A DNA stretch of 64,000 bases from Cladobotryum mycophilum. Lineage: Eukaryota > Ascomycota > Sordariomycetes > Hypocreales > Hypocreaceae. Under the pieces are notes generated by a model, which was given only the letters and a program-made list of their open reading frames with translations, made no database searches and was not told the origin of the DNA. The DNA is taken from the NCBI GenBank assembly GCA_036429605.1, contig JAVFKD010000016.1, positions 3,472,001 to 3,536,000 on the forward strand, read 5' to 3'. Below are positions 47,555-59,100 of this stretch, one piece after another; position 1 is the stretch's first letter, and every line of letters starts with the position of its first letter. The position numbers and the translations under genes are program-made.

Positions 47555-48407
47555 CTATAGGTTCTTGACTTGCGATTGTGCCACGGGATTCGGGATAAAT
47601 CATGGTGCGACTAATCTTGGCTTAATGACTAGTGCCTTGAGATCGCTTCGTGAGGCTCTCCAAAGGCCACGTATGCCAGATTTCGTGGCTCTATACATAC
47701 CCAATAGAAACCAGCAATGTAGCCGAACAAGAACGAATAAAAATGAGTCGGTTGAGCCTCTGAGATGATGCAAGTCGAGGGTCAAGTACAGAAAGGAAAT
47801 AAGAGGTGACGACCTTGCAGTGTAATAAGTACCAAGAAGATTTACTTGCAATACTTTTTGTTGATATCTTCGGTAGGTAGGCTTGGAATCGATGAAATAT
47901 TCGCTGGACACTGCAGTTGAGGGATTGCAACATCCAGAGTGCGACTTGAAGAATACAGCTGTGCGCTCTCAAAGGCCTTCACTTTGGGGTCTCAGTCCGC
48001 CACATCAATATGGATAAATTGAATGCTAAATAGAGTCAGAACAGCTTTCAGGCAACACGGGTGCAATACTTGCCATGGCCTGTGGTAGTTAGATCCGTGA
48101 CGCACCTCTGACATAGTTCCTCTTATGTATCTACAATGGTAACGAACGGTCTGTCAGGCATGCGTCTGCTGATTGACCTTGTGGTTAGAAGTCGAGTTCA
48201 TACCCAGACTGTTCAAATACCCTTACTAGAGCAGCCCCGAGGCCCGAGGCACCGCTAGTTACCAGGACGCCTTTGCTAGTCAAATTGCTCAAGTTGAGCG
48301 GGGATTCGAGATCCGCTCTACCCGTGATGTTTTCAAGTGGGTCGCTAACGTGATCCAAAGCTTCCTTTGAGGCTTGTTTCTGGTAACTTGGCTCTGTTTT
48401 GCACGAT
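47555..48407 (-). pseudogene. Short-chain dehydrogenase/reductase relic
   Basis: The NAD(P)-binding start GVLVTSGASGLGAALVRVFEQSG is clear near 48280, then VTIVDT-stop-EE, IQFIHIDVAD-stop-DPKVKAFESA, VLQVNLLGTYYTA, the catalytic-type YRATKSGIRGLWRASRSDL and VAP-stop-FIPNPVAQSQ. Plausible introns (GTATGAAC...CTAAC...CAG; GTATTGC...TTTAG) join these in frame. At least three nonsense codons interrupt it, two of them TGA where Trp is expected. There are also frame breaks, including a missing base at G3 (47921-47923). The true start is not clear. It is a decayed gene of the family seen intact at 54297-55503, but not a recent copy of it. Confidence 0.7.
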
Positions 48408-49805
48408 CAAGTGTGTACTCGTGCCATTAATTATAAATACAGATATGTTAGGATACACTGGTAGCCTCTAAAAGAGACTTCGAAGACTCGCAAGCATACT
48501 CTGGCATCCGTGGAGTTCCCCGCGGAGACGAACTCCGACAGACCCGAAGGCGCTGGCAATTCTCTGCCTGTGGCAAAGTCGGAGAGTACGTAATATTACA
48601 CGCCCTTAAAGGGGAAAAAAGATCATTCCTTGATTCATATCAATCGGCGTTGGCCGTTTTGGCTACCTAGACGTAGGTTCATAAACAGTTAACTCGGGTA
48701 TCTTAACTTTGAGGAGTTTACATCTCTAAATAATCTCAAAACGTCAAATAGCATCTAATATTATGACCTGGAAGACGGAAGAGTCTCGAATCGAAGGTAT
48801 GCTAAATCTAAATGGCCACACCGCTACTGTCATAGGAGGCATGAGCAACCTTTTCTGTCTGCGATTTAGCTCGTGGGAGTAATGAACATCATTCTTAAAA
48901 GGTTTGTACAAACTATTCACCGTTCTATCAATTTCGCTACTGACTTGCCTAAGAAAAATACAAACAGTAAAAAGGACAATAGTGGTGAGTGTGCAATGTG
49001 TAACGGTGTAACTAGTAGTGATGAGGGGTGGAATCGTGGCAGGTAAGCCAGGTATTGACAGCGGTATCATAGAATCATCAATACCATTCTCAGAACGGGC
49101 CATCAAGTTATCTGAATATTCTGATAAAGGTGTGATCTAGAGCTCAGGATCAATAACAGGGATCTCCCAAAACAGGAAATGCATTTAACTAGACGCACCA
49201 GCAGATTTGATGGATTGTGGGGACTTGGCGCGCTCATACCAGGAGCGTACACGCAGCCACAACTAATACACAAGCTCATTTCATTTTTGAAGTAAACATC
49301 TGATGGAGTTATAGTTGGGTAGATATGACCTGAGCTTTCAAGGTTGAGAAACGGCTCATCGACAGTAGGGTACATCGTGTAAGGGAAGACAGGCGGCATG
49401 TTGGGTAGCTTAAGGATGTCGTGTCGGGGATGAGTGAACTGGCTCAGATTCGCCAGCGTAATGGCATGTTCTGAGATCTCAATTCTGCATTCAGCCTGCT
49501 CAGCCATGTGCGATTTGGCCGATTGGCTCCCTGGCGCAAACTGCTTCCCGGAATCGCCATGATTTAAACCAGTGCGGCCCGTAAGACCTTCTATATGGCG
49601 TTTAAGTTTGTTTCCTATGCAGTATTGCTTGTTATTCTCCCTGGTCTTACGACATCCTTTCCTGCAGGCGGTATGGATGAGATTCACGTACGATACTTTC
49701 GCTGAGCAATACGATTTTGTACTCTCCGACGCTGAGCAAGATCTGGCAGCTTAGTCCAGTCTTCACCTGGGTAGGCAGAGCTGCTAAAGGCGCTAACCCC
49801 ACCGC
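48408..49805. other. Gene-poor region with unassigned open frames
   Basis: Minus-strand frames at 48744-49106 and 49103-49687 abut, but no splice junction joining them was found and neither resembles a family I know. The larger has no ATG at its 5' end; its first internal Met is at MAEQAECRIEISEH. Treated as unproven. Confidence 0.3.
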
Positions 49806-49813
49806 GTTTTACA
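49806..49813. repeat. Target-site duplication GTTTTACA, left of the second hAT family
   Basis: Perfect match to 52776-52783, abutting the terminal CAGCGCTT. Confidence 0.92.
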
Positions 49814-52775
49814 CAGCGCTTCTTTCAAGTCAAGCAAGCGCGATTTTTGCCAAAACTTGCTTGCTTGTCACTGTGACCTCGGTAGGCTTGCTTGCTTGAC
49901 AGGCTTGCCAAGTACTTGATACGCTTGATAGGATTATCAATTGAATTGAGGTCTAACCTGGCTAGTTACGTATTATAATCTTAAGCAGAGCTCTGATAAA
50001 GGAAGTTACTAAGCGTAATTGCACCTCTTTATAGCTAATTCTTCATATAATGCACCATCTCAAGCGTTAACGGGTTCATTGAGAGCCTTTGTGTTAATAA
50101 TGTTAGCTTAGCAAGACTAAACTCTCTCTTATAATCAGCAGCCATTATAGGAATTGCAAAGATATCTAAAGTAAGCTTGCTCAGAGTTAGAAATACTGCC
50201 TTTTGTAAGATCCACTATTGAACAGGATTATTAGTCTTTATAGGAAGGTTAAGTCGATAATAATAATTAAGCTCTGAGCTATTATCTGATAGCCGTATAG
50301 TTATATTCTTGATCTATTGGTTATAATAACCTAGCTCTTTCCGTGGCCAAAGCAGCTTAAGAGCAGAGATCTGATTGATTAGTTCATCGGGTTGCTGATG
50401 ATCTCTTTTATGCCGATACTAATCATCCTAAAAAGTAGACAATTCCTTTTTTGCCTTATATAGCCAGGTAATCTATTCCTTTTAACACTAACGGTGCTCA
50501 AGCTAACACAAGCTTAAGCCCGGATATAGAATAACCGCTGTAGCAAAAAGAGGAGATTCCCCGAGCTTTATATAATATTCGTTCAATTTTAACCAAGCTA
50601 TTATAACCGAGATCCATATATATTCTTATGATATTAAATCAAGGTTAGAATAGCATTATTGCTTATCTGTTAAAGGAAGATATTTGTCTTGGGTGTATAA
50701 TAGCAGGCTATTCGTAGAAACAGGTGCTTGATTTGAGCGTTAACCTCGGCGAGGTCGGCGGGGAGTTGAATCCAGTATCTGGCGTTAAGTCTGTTGAATT
50801 TGCTTATTAGTAGGCGTTGCTAATAGAGCTCTCTAATCCTTTAGTTAATCAAGAAGATATTCTATTCTAACAATAACTTCCCATAATTAACCATGACCGT
50901 TTTGCCGTATAAAACCTTAAGTTTGTATTGTTTAATAATAAAAAGGTCAAAGTATTTCCTTAATCTCAATAAGAAGGCGCTAATCCTCTAGAGTAAGAAT
51001 ATTATCTTTAGGTATACTATTATCATAGCATTATTGTTAAATACCCTCATGCACAATAAAGCTATTAATTTGGGATTACTTAATTAGTACACAATCAATC
51101 ATCATAAAAGTTAAATTCCAATAAGTATTATTATTAAGAATAACCTTTAGCTTTAACGGTTGATAGAGTGTAAATTCAAGAGAATCAGATTCATTAATAT
51201 AATTCTGGAATTTCTCGTACCGTTAAGGTAATACTCGAATGTATTTAATAATGTTACGCAGCTTGCTAATTAGTCTTTTTTCTTTAATGCTATAGATTAT
51301 CTTTGTCATAGTCACGTAGCTTAAGAATCTATGACTCCTGCTTAAAGCTATTAGCATCCTTACCAAAGAGAAAAGCATGACCAATAAGGTTCAGGATATA
51401 CCCGTAACAGTACATTCGCCGCTTTGTGATATTAGAATCGATTATCGTTAGATATAATTAACGGAAAAGGTACTATAAGCATATATTATTATTAAAGGCG
51501 TTATTAGAGATAATAGTACTTATTCGATCACTGATTTCCCACTCATTAATGACCTTAAGCAAGGTTAATACAAGATTTTTACCGGAATGCGAGCCTGATT
51601 GCTCTCGAAGGGAAAGAAGGCGTTGTTAATGCTTTCCAGTTAGGCTTAGAAAGTGGGCTGTTATAGCCATTATCGTGTATTGATTCGGCGAGGTCCAAAG
51701 GTCAAAGCAAAGATAGATATGTGTAAGGGCATTATAAAGTTACTAATGAATTAGGGCTTTTTTCTTATTATAAATAGAATCAAAAGCTCTTTTTTAGCTA
51801 TTCTTATTCTAAAAGACCTTGGAATAAAGATCAGGATCTATACCACGTAATAGATAAGAAAAAAATTATGACTCAAATATAATAAAAGGCTGATTCTTCT
51901 TAAGAAAAAAGCCAAAAGCTAATTCTTATGTGTATTATACTTTAGATCGTAGAATAACTTGAGATCGTATGCGCTTTAGGATTGGCCCGTCATCGGATTC
52001 TAAGGTTATAGGCATTGATGTATTTGAATGCCTTTCTTTTAAGATGCTATGACTTATAAAAAAATGCCTTAATGGTGATAAAGTTGCATTTACGGGGAAG
52101 GGTTTTAAACAGCCGGCTTCGTCGCAGTATTTGCATACCCAAAAAGCATCTCCTAAAGAACGTTAGAAAAGTATTTAAAATAAGAAATAGAGCCTGACCT
52201 TTCCCGGTTAATAGTATCTCTCGGACAAAGATACCGTGATCCTTGATAAATAAGGAACGGCCACGGTTGCCGAGCTTCGCGACAATATCCTCAAGAATAA
52301 AGGTACGGCTATGCCATTTGGCCTTGACAACGTGATCGAGGGATTAAGAGTTATCGAAGGCATGATCGGATTATGATGCCGGCTCGGAGGCATCTGTGAG
52401 CTACTTAATAATACCGCGAGGCAGCGAAACGTTCAAAAAGCAATTCATAATTAGTAGTGATAATTGAGATGCATGATGTAATTCCTGGTGTTAAGATTCC
52501 TAGTTGGTTAGGCTGACGATGAATTAAGGGGTATGGATACGGTAAAACAATTGGCCGATTGGCTGAAAATGGGTGGGTCATGCCTAATTAGGAAATTTAT
52601 CCAGCTCCGAGGCCGGGTTATTATTATTCCGATCCGACAATAGGCTACCCTAAACTTGTCAAGCTTAACCAAGCCTGAGGCTATTCAGGCTTGCTTGCTT
52701 GGATAAAAAAATAAGCTCTGCTTGCTTGCTTGCTTGCCAAACTTGCTTGCTTGGCTTGACTTGAAAGAAGCGCTG
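49814..52775 (-). mobile_element. Second hAT-family element, RIP-degraded
   Basis: 2962 bp with inverted ends starting CAGCGCTTCTTTCAAGTC and perfect 8-bp duplications GTTTTACA at 49806-49813 and 52776-52783. The ends differ from the CAGTGAAG element, so this is a distinct family. Both subterminal zones carry arrays of GCTTG/CAAGC. The interior is A/T-rich and full of stops. On minus near 52340-52200 the frame KAKWHSRTFILEDIVAKLGNRGRSLFIKDHGIFVREI resembles ATWKGKRYVNDDL...GRTSWIVNEGIFIREI of the other hAT transposase, which gives family and orientation. No functional product is expected. Confidence 0.88.
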
Positions 52776-52783
52776 GTTTTACA
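52776..52783. repeat. Target-site duplication GTTTTACA, right of the second hAT family
   Basis: Perfect match to 49806-49813, abutting the terminal AAGCGCTG. Confidence 0.92.
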
Positions 52784-54296
52784 CCATACTGGGGTAGACA
52801 AAGCATGGCAGCTTGGTCTGGCATCGCAGGGTAGACGAGAGCATGTTGTGGCACAGCCATGGTGTTTACAAATGAATGAGGGTCTTGTGTGCCGAACACA
52901 GAAACAAGTGAGTTATGAAGAAAGCGAGACAACCTTGAAGATGCCCTCGCTTGATGGGAGATGTCAGTCTTGGAAAATAGTGAAGTGTGATGTGAATAAG
53001 ATTGACCATGGTAGTTATGGTGATATATAATCGTGAATGAGTGGTCGCATGCAAATATGACAGCCGGAGAGACATTGAGTGCGCTAATCACTTGGTATTG
53101 CACCACGAAGTTGAATCCATGTAACCTCGTGCCCCCTAATGACGATTTGGGGCTTGGATGGCGGCTGACAGACAACCCGCGCGTATTTAAAGGTCTTTTA
53201 GACGTTTCCGACGCTTCTTGCCTTGACAATTGTGAAACACACATTTCTATCACTGTCAATTATGAATACCCACTATTCATACACCTGACAGAGACTGAGA
53301 AAGGGATGACGACGCTTTCTTCGGTCTTACTACGGCTTGAAAACAATGTTAGTCTACATAAGACAGGTTTCACATCGTTAGATCATATGGGCATCATGAT
53401 GTAGGGCTAGCCATGTACTTGGCGGGCAAACCTTGGTGCTTTGACGCTCGCTTCGAGCGCATGTTATCCCCAAGTGTCCTATCAACAGCCCTCAATCCCC
53501 GCTTCAAGCGAGATTTGACACAGGATAGGACTTCTTAGTACGCCAGACATGTTGGAAGTTTTGTCTTACTCTGACATGACCCATTTATGGTTGAGCACGG
53601 GTTTTGGACACTCCCCAGGATTACCTCTTCCAACAGACACATTTCTATGCTGTTGTGATGCTCGAACCTTACAGGCGAGGCAACCGTTTCTAGTGAACAT
53701 TTCGACCTGCGCGACTGACTGGGAAAAAAGATCGTCTATATGGAGCAAACTCACTTCAATCATCGCCCCCTTTTTTCGTTTAGCTCTTGCAGTGATTTTG
53801 AGCATTTTTTTGGTATTCGGCTGCCTGGCATGGCTATCTGCCGCCTGTAATGGCTTAAAACCTAGATGTAGGTCTGAGGTCTCGGTGAGGATTGTGGATA
53901 AGTGATTCACGCACGTTCCAAGGTTCCATTTGATTACCCAGTCTAGGACTGATTTCGACCCTCACAGTCGATAAGATGACTGCTCCGTTCTATTTCCGGC
54001 AAGCGTCAGCCACATCCGCGGATGGGTCCACGGAGGGCTCCGTGGCTGCTCCGCGGCGCCCCACTGTTGTTACCCGGATGCGGATAGATTGGTCTTTGGG
54101 TGATGTTGAACATGGCATATCCATTCATGACGACAAACTACTTATATTCCGTTCTTGTTAACATGCAGCCCTTCATTCTGTTCTTGGGTCCATATTCACA
54201 TCACCGTCATCTTCTTGATCAAGCATAACCAACTGTCTGTACAACCTACCATCCAGTCGTCTCTACATCTTCACGCCCCCAAGATCGATCAACAAC
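52784..54296. other. Intergenic region upstream of the SDR gene
   Basis: Mostly unassigned. A 118-codon frame with an ATG at 53549 encodes one hydrophobic segment (LALAVILSIFLVFGCLAWLSA), but nothing else supports it. The part nearest the SDR gene is GC-rich and palindromic (54028-54045). Confidence 0.35.
54031..54042. promoter_or_regulatory. CGG-N6-CCG candidate Zn2Cys6 binding site
   Basis: CGGAGGGCTCCG lies at the centre of a perfect 8-bp inverted repeat (CCACGGAG / CTCCGTGG, 54028-54045), about 255 bases before the SDR start. CGG triplets inverted over six bases are the known target form of Ppr1/UaY-type Zn2Cys6 regulators. The regulator gene two kilobases downstream is a natural but unproven candidate to bind it. 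Confidence 0.45.
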
Positions 54297-55503
54297 ATGC
54301 CCTGTAATACCGAGCCAATCTTCTCAGAAAACGACATCCCGGATCTGACTAGCTATACCGTCATTGTTACTGGAGGTGAGCGGTTTCAGCAACGCAGCCC
54401 TTGACGAGTCGTGTCGGGGGCAACTAATTACTTACTGTGTATGTCTTAGGGAACTCTGGTATCGGGTACGAAACAGTCAAGCAACTTGCCCTCCGCAATG
54501 CGCGTGTCTATATTGCCAGTCGCTCCAAAGAGCGGATCGAGGATGCTATCCAGCAAATGGTACGGTCGGTCGACGGAGCCAAGCTCGATCTTCATTTCCT
54601 TCAACTTGATCTACAAGATCTCAAGTCCGTAAAAGCCGCGCCGGAAAAGTTCATCAGGGAGGAACCTCGTTTAGATATACTGATTAATAATGCTGGCGTA
54701 AGTCTTCTCCTCCTCTTCCTTCTCATTCATCCTCATCTCGAATACCCCTGTTTTACCTAGCCTTGACTAATTCCCCTTCGCCAGATCATGACTGTTCCAT
54801 ATGACCTCACAGTTGATGGATTCGAGAAGCAGTGGCAGGTCAATTACCTTGCGCCTTATGTTCTAACGTCGATCCTTATGCCACTGCTTCTGTCAATTGC
54901 GTCTCTGTCAGGTACCCGGGATCGTGTGCGCGTGATCAACGTATCGAGCGATGCAGCATTTTTCGGCCCTAAAACGATGCTGTTGGACAATGTGAATATG
55001 ACGGACACCAAAGGAATGACGGAGTTGTGGTAAGTACGGTAGTATGTCTGTAGCTGCTTACCACTGACAAAGATTTACCATTAGGCAGCGATATGGACAT
55101 TCTAAGCAAGCCAGTATCCGTCATGCCAAGGAGTTGAATGATCGGTATAGCTCGCAGGGTGAGTGTCTAAGATTGCATTGGAGGTGTCGACGCTAACCGT
55201 GCAGTAGGAGTTACTGCATATTCCGTTCATCCCGGTATTGTACGATCAAATCTCCAAGGTCATGATCCGACAGTACTCGGAACCATCGTACGAGTCGCCA
55301 TGAAAGTTGCAGCTCGCACTACGCCTCTGGAGGGCGCGCTCAACTCCCTCTTTTGTGCTACCAGCTCCCTTGCACTCGCTCAAGGAGGAAAGTTTCTCGT
55401 CCCAGTGGGAAAGGTTAGTTCACAAGCAGATGACTGGTTGAATGATGCCAAGATGAATGCAAAACTATGGCAACATAGTGAGGATCAATTGAAACTCCTT
55501 TGA
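54297..55503 (+). CDS. Short-chain dehydrogenase/reductase (retinol dehydrogenase/WWOX-like)
   Basis: Five exons: 54297-54375, 54450-54697, 54785-55029, 55085-55158, 55208-55503; 313 residues with phases that close exactly. The Rossmann motif VIVTGGNSGIGYE is split by intron 1. It continues with YIASRSKER (NADP-type basic residues), LDLQDLKSV, ILINNAG, a catalytic Ser in INVSSDAAFF, and YGHSK for the Tyr-Lys pair, then SVHPGIVRSNL. All catalytic elements are present, so it should be an active NAD(P)-dependent oxidoreductase, substrate unknown. It is upstream of and parallel to the Zn2Cys6 gene and has a CGG-N6-CCG palindrome in its promoter. Confidence 0.92.
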
Positions 55504-56108
55504 TGGATACTGCGATCCGATGAGGGTTGCGGAAGGTTGATGGAAGAAGGGCCGATGATTTTGAGTCCTTGCCGAGACTAGATTTCTCAAAGAGCCCTAA
55601 GTCTATACAAGTAGTTTATATCTAAGTAATGAAGTTTGCGTGGGTATTTCGATCGATCACTCCCTCCTACCATCGAATTACAGAGCTTGATACGAACAGA
55701 CCTGGTCTATAGTAAGACGGCATGTCCAAATCTTGTGATTAGCCTACAATATATACACTAGCCTTTGATCAATTCTGCGCGTCACCCTCTGAAACTGAGT
55801 AATGTATAGATCCAGAAGTAGTTAAAAGTTCCCGTTCTGTTGAACACAGGAGCATAGTAGACCTTGGGGGAGGGTTCTGGATGTGGCAAAGTCAAGCTCG
55901 TCATAGATGTAGGCTGAGTCAGTCACTGTCGGTCATGTGACAGTACATTCAAGGCTAATCTAGCATCTCTTGCAGACCGCTTTCGTTTGGCAACGTTCTG
56001 TTTACTTAGTGCGGTCAACTCTTACTTCTCTCTACGCATCATCGCTTTCCGACCCTTACGTGCCATCTCTGAACTGTCCATAGGCTTATTCTTCATATCT
56101 GACAAGAT
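55504..56108. promoter_or_regulatory. Intergenic region, SDR 3' end to regulator start
   Basis: About 600 bases with no coding sequence. Presumed terminator of the SDR and promoter of the Zn2Cys6 gene; no clear motif. Confidence 0.35.
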
Positions 56109-59100
56109 ATGCAAGGCTTTAGGTTAATTGTGTCTTGCGCTTCGTGTCGGCAGAGAAAGTGGGTTATTGCGGTTCCGTCTCACACCATCTGCTAATCAGT
56201 TTGGTCAGGCTGAGATGTGATCGAAATGAACCATGTGGCAATTGCCTTGCACGCAATGTTGATTGCAAATACGCACCCATACCACGAGGCCGAAGTTCTG
56301 TGCGAAATCAGGATGGCAACGAGCACCTTGATGCTCGTATCCGCCATCTAGAGCAGCTTGTTAGAACGATAGTGGCACAACGTCCATTAGATCCGGAAGT
56401 GACCCCTACAACGAATTCTAGAGACACACAAATCTCCTACGATGACACGTTGCTTGCCACTTTACGTCAGCCAACAGGCTCTGGCACATCCCACAGTGAG
56501 CAACCCGAGGCAAACGCAGGCCGGATGATAGCGAATAGCAACCAGACTGTTTATGTGTCTGCCACCCATTGGGCAGCAATCTGCACTGAAGTAAGAAACT
56601 ATTTTGACCAAACCTAGGGCATAAACTGATGATGTACCTCTCTAGATTGCGAATATCAGAGAGTTCGTCGACCAAGGCAATGTAGCAGACCCTGCGCATC
56701 CGACCGAACAGAGCCACCCTAGCGGGCCCATGCTTCTTGAAGGAACGCGGGAAGTGTCTAATCTGGCAGAAGTTTTGCTTGACATTCCATCCAGGGAGGT
56801 CTCTGACAGACTGGTATCTCGGTATTTCAATTCGATGGAGGCTTCAATCGGTACGAGACCGTATTCTTGCATATTGCAACAATGCTGACCATGTTTCCAG
56901 TACTTATTCATGCACCAACCTTTCAAGAAGAGGTATATATTCCATTCCTTGTTGAGTTTTATCACTGATGGAGTTTTCTTTCTAGTATAAGCGTTTCTGG
57001 CTCGATCAGTCAGGCACTTCAACTGAATGGATTAGTGTACTCTTTGGAATCATGTTCATGGGAACTTTCCTCTACGTGCGATCACAGGATGAGTTGCCAG
57101 AGTCATTCAGCGACCCTATGGAAATGATGGATACCTTCCGAAGTCGGTCCACTGAGTGCCTCATCATTTCAAAGTATTCAACTATCCCTGGCACGTATAC
57201 CATGGAGGCGCTTCTCCTCAATATTCAGAGTGAATTCGTGCGACGTCGCGATGCTCATGTAGGGGTCTGGGTTTTGTCTGGCGTTGCCATCCGACTGGCA
57301 ATGCGGATGGGATATCATCGAGATCCAGATAATTACCCACAAATCTCCCCGTTTCGCGGCGAGATGCGACGACGTGTCTGGGCAATCACTCTGCAACTCG
57401 ATGCTCTTCTTTCATGTCAACTTGGATTGCCGTCAATGATACAAGAGCGGCAATGCGATATACGACCACCAAGTAACCTCCTAGACGAGGATTTCAACCT
57501 TGACTCAGTTCAGCTTCCACAGCCGCGACTTCAGACAGAAATTACGCCTATATTGTATACAATCACCAAGGCACGACTCCTATCCGTATTCCAAACCATC
57601 TTCAGTCAATTATGCTTGGTACGTGTTGATGCTTACGAGGAAATCATGGCACTAGATCAGCGTCTGAATGATGAGTGCAAGTCGATTCCACCACGTTTCC
57701 GGATGGCTAGCTTAGAAGATTCCATCACCGAACCCGCTCATATGCTAATTCGTAGATACCATCTTGAACTCCTCTTTCAAACAGGACGATGCATCTTACA
57801 TCGCCACCACATGACGAAATCTTATGAGGACTCAAAGTACAGATATTCAAGACTGTCGTGTGTTGACGCGGCTGTAACGATTCTAGCACACCAAGCGAAT
57901 ATCTTCAAAGAAGTGCAAGTTGGTGGCATGCTCTATCGAGAGAAATGGTTTGTTACATCTCTTGAACAACATGATTTCTTATTGGCCGCGATGATTGTAT
58001 GCCTCGAGCTCAGTTCTCGCCCTCAATCGCCAACAATGTCATTAGATGATAACGAGGGGGATATCCGGCCAAAGCATAGTCGAGACGAGCTGGCTAGAGC
58101 CCTTCAGAGCTCTCATCGTTTCTGGGATGTTTTTAAAACAAGCTCAACCGAGGCCCAACAGGCTTTTAATATGCTCTCAGTTATGCTCAATAAACTCTCT
58201 ACAAACTCTGAAGGCCGGGAAAGCTCCACATCGACTCAAAATACCCAAGACACGGCTCATCAGGAAGGAAAGTTTCCTTGCGCAAGTCAAAGTGGGTTGG
58301 CTTCCCTTGAGTTGGCAGACAGCATGACTGATTGGTATCAGTGAAGCAATCCGATCAAACATAATAAACAAACAACCAAACAAACAAATAATTTAAAGCT
58401 ATTCACAGTCCCAAATAAGTAATTGTTCAAGGCTGAATATTTGATATATTTATCAAATTTAGGGTAGGTAGAATGTCTCGGAATATATCCTTTCCGTAGC
58501 TATTTTTAGTACAAAATGATAGAATTTGGGTGGATAAACTTGGGATTTAAACCTACAACCTTTTAGCTATTATGACTAATTACGATACCATTAGACTATA
58601 CGGGCTTTTGATTGGTTAGTTACCTTTTTTTGGGCAATAAGGTTTAAGCTCATACTATTCTTTTTCGCGTTTTTATCACATCGCGTTCGTGATGCCTCTT
58701 ATGATCAACACCACAATTACAACATCACAGCCTTAACCACCTTACCCTGGCCTTGACGATGAGTCTCACGGTTTTTAATGCATCGCGCCCTCGCGGCATT
58801 ATCCAGCAGCTAATACCGCCCTCCCAAGATAACCCTCGAGCTTGCGAGACCTTCAATAACATGCTGGTCGCCACTTGGAAGGGAAAACGATACGTGAACG
58901 ACGATTTGATGAGCAAGAAAGGCTCACGAGGCCGGACCAGCTGGATCGTAAATGAAGGGATCTTTATACGGGAAATTACGCCTTTAGATCAATATGGTAA
59001 GCTCTCTTTTATCGCGTTTTTATTTAGTTAACCTTATCTCTTAGGCGATGCTTTCTGGGTCTGCCGACGATGTGATCATATGGGTCATTCTAAGCCCTTT

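Noticed and set aside
48744..49687. Abutting minus-strand frames of about 120 and 194 codons
   Set aside because: No ATG at the start of the longer one, no family resemblance and no clear splice junction joining them.
52681..53259. 192-codon minus frame across the right end of the second hAT
   Set aside because: It spans the element boundary and the target duplication, includes GCTTG repeats, and has no recognisable protein.
53549..53905. 118-codon frame with one transmembrane-like segment
   Set aside because: ATG present but no second line of support; the opposite strand is open for nearly the same stretch.
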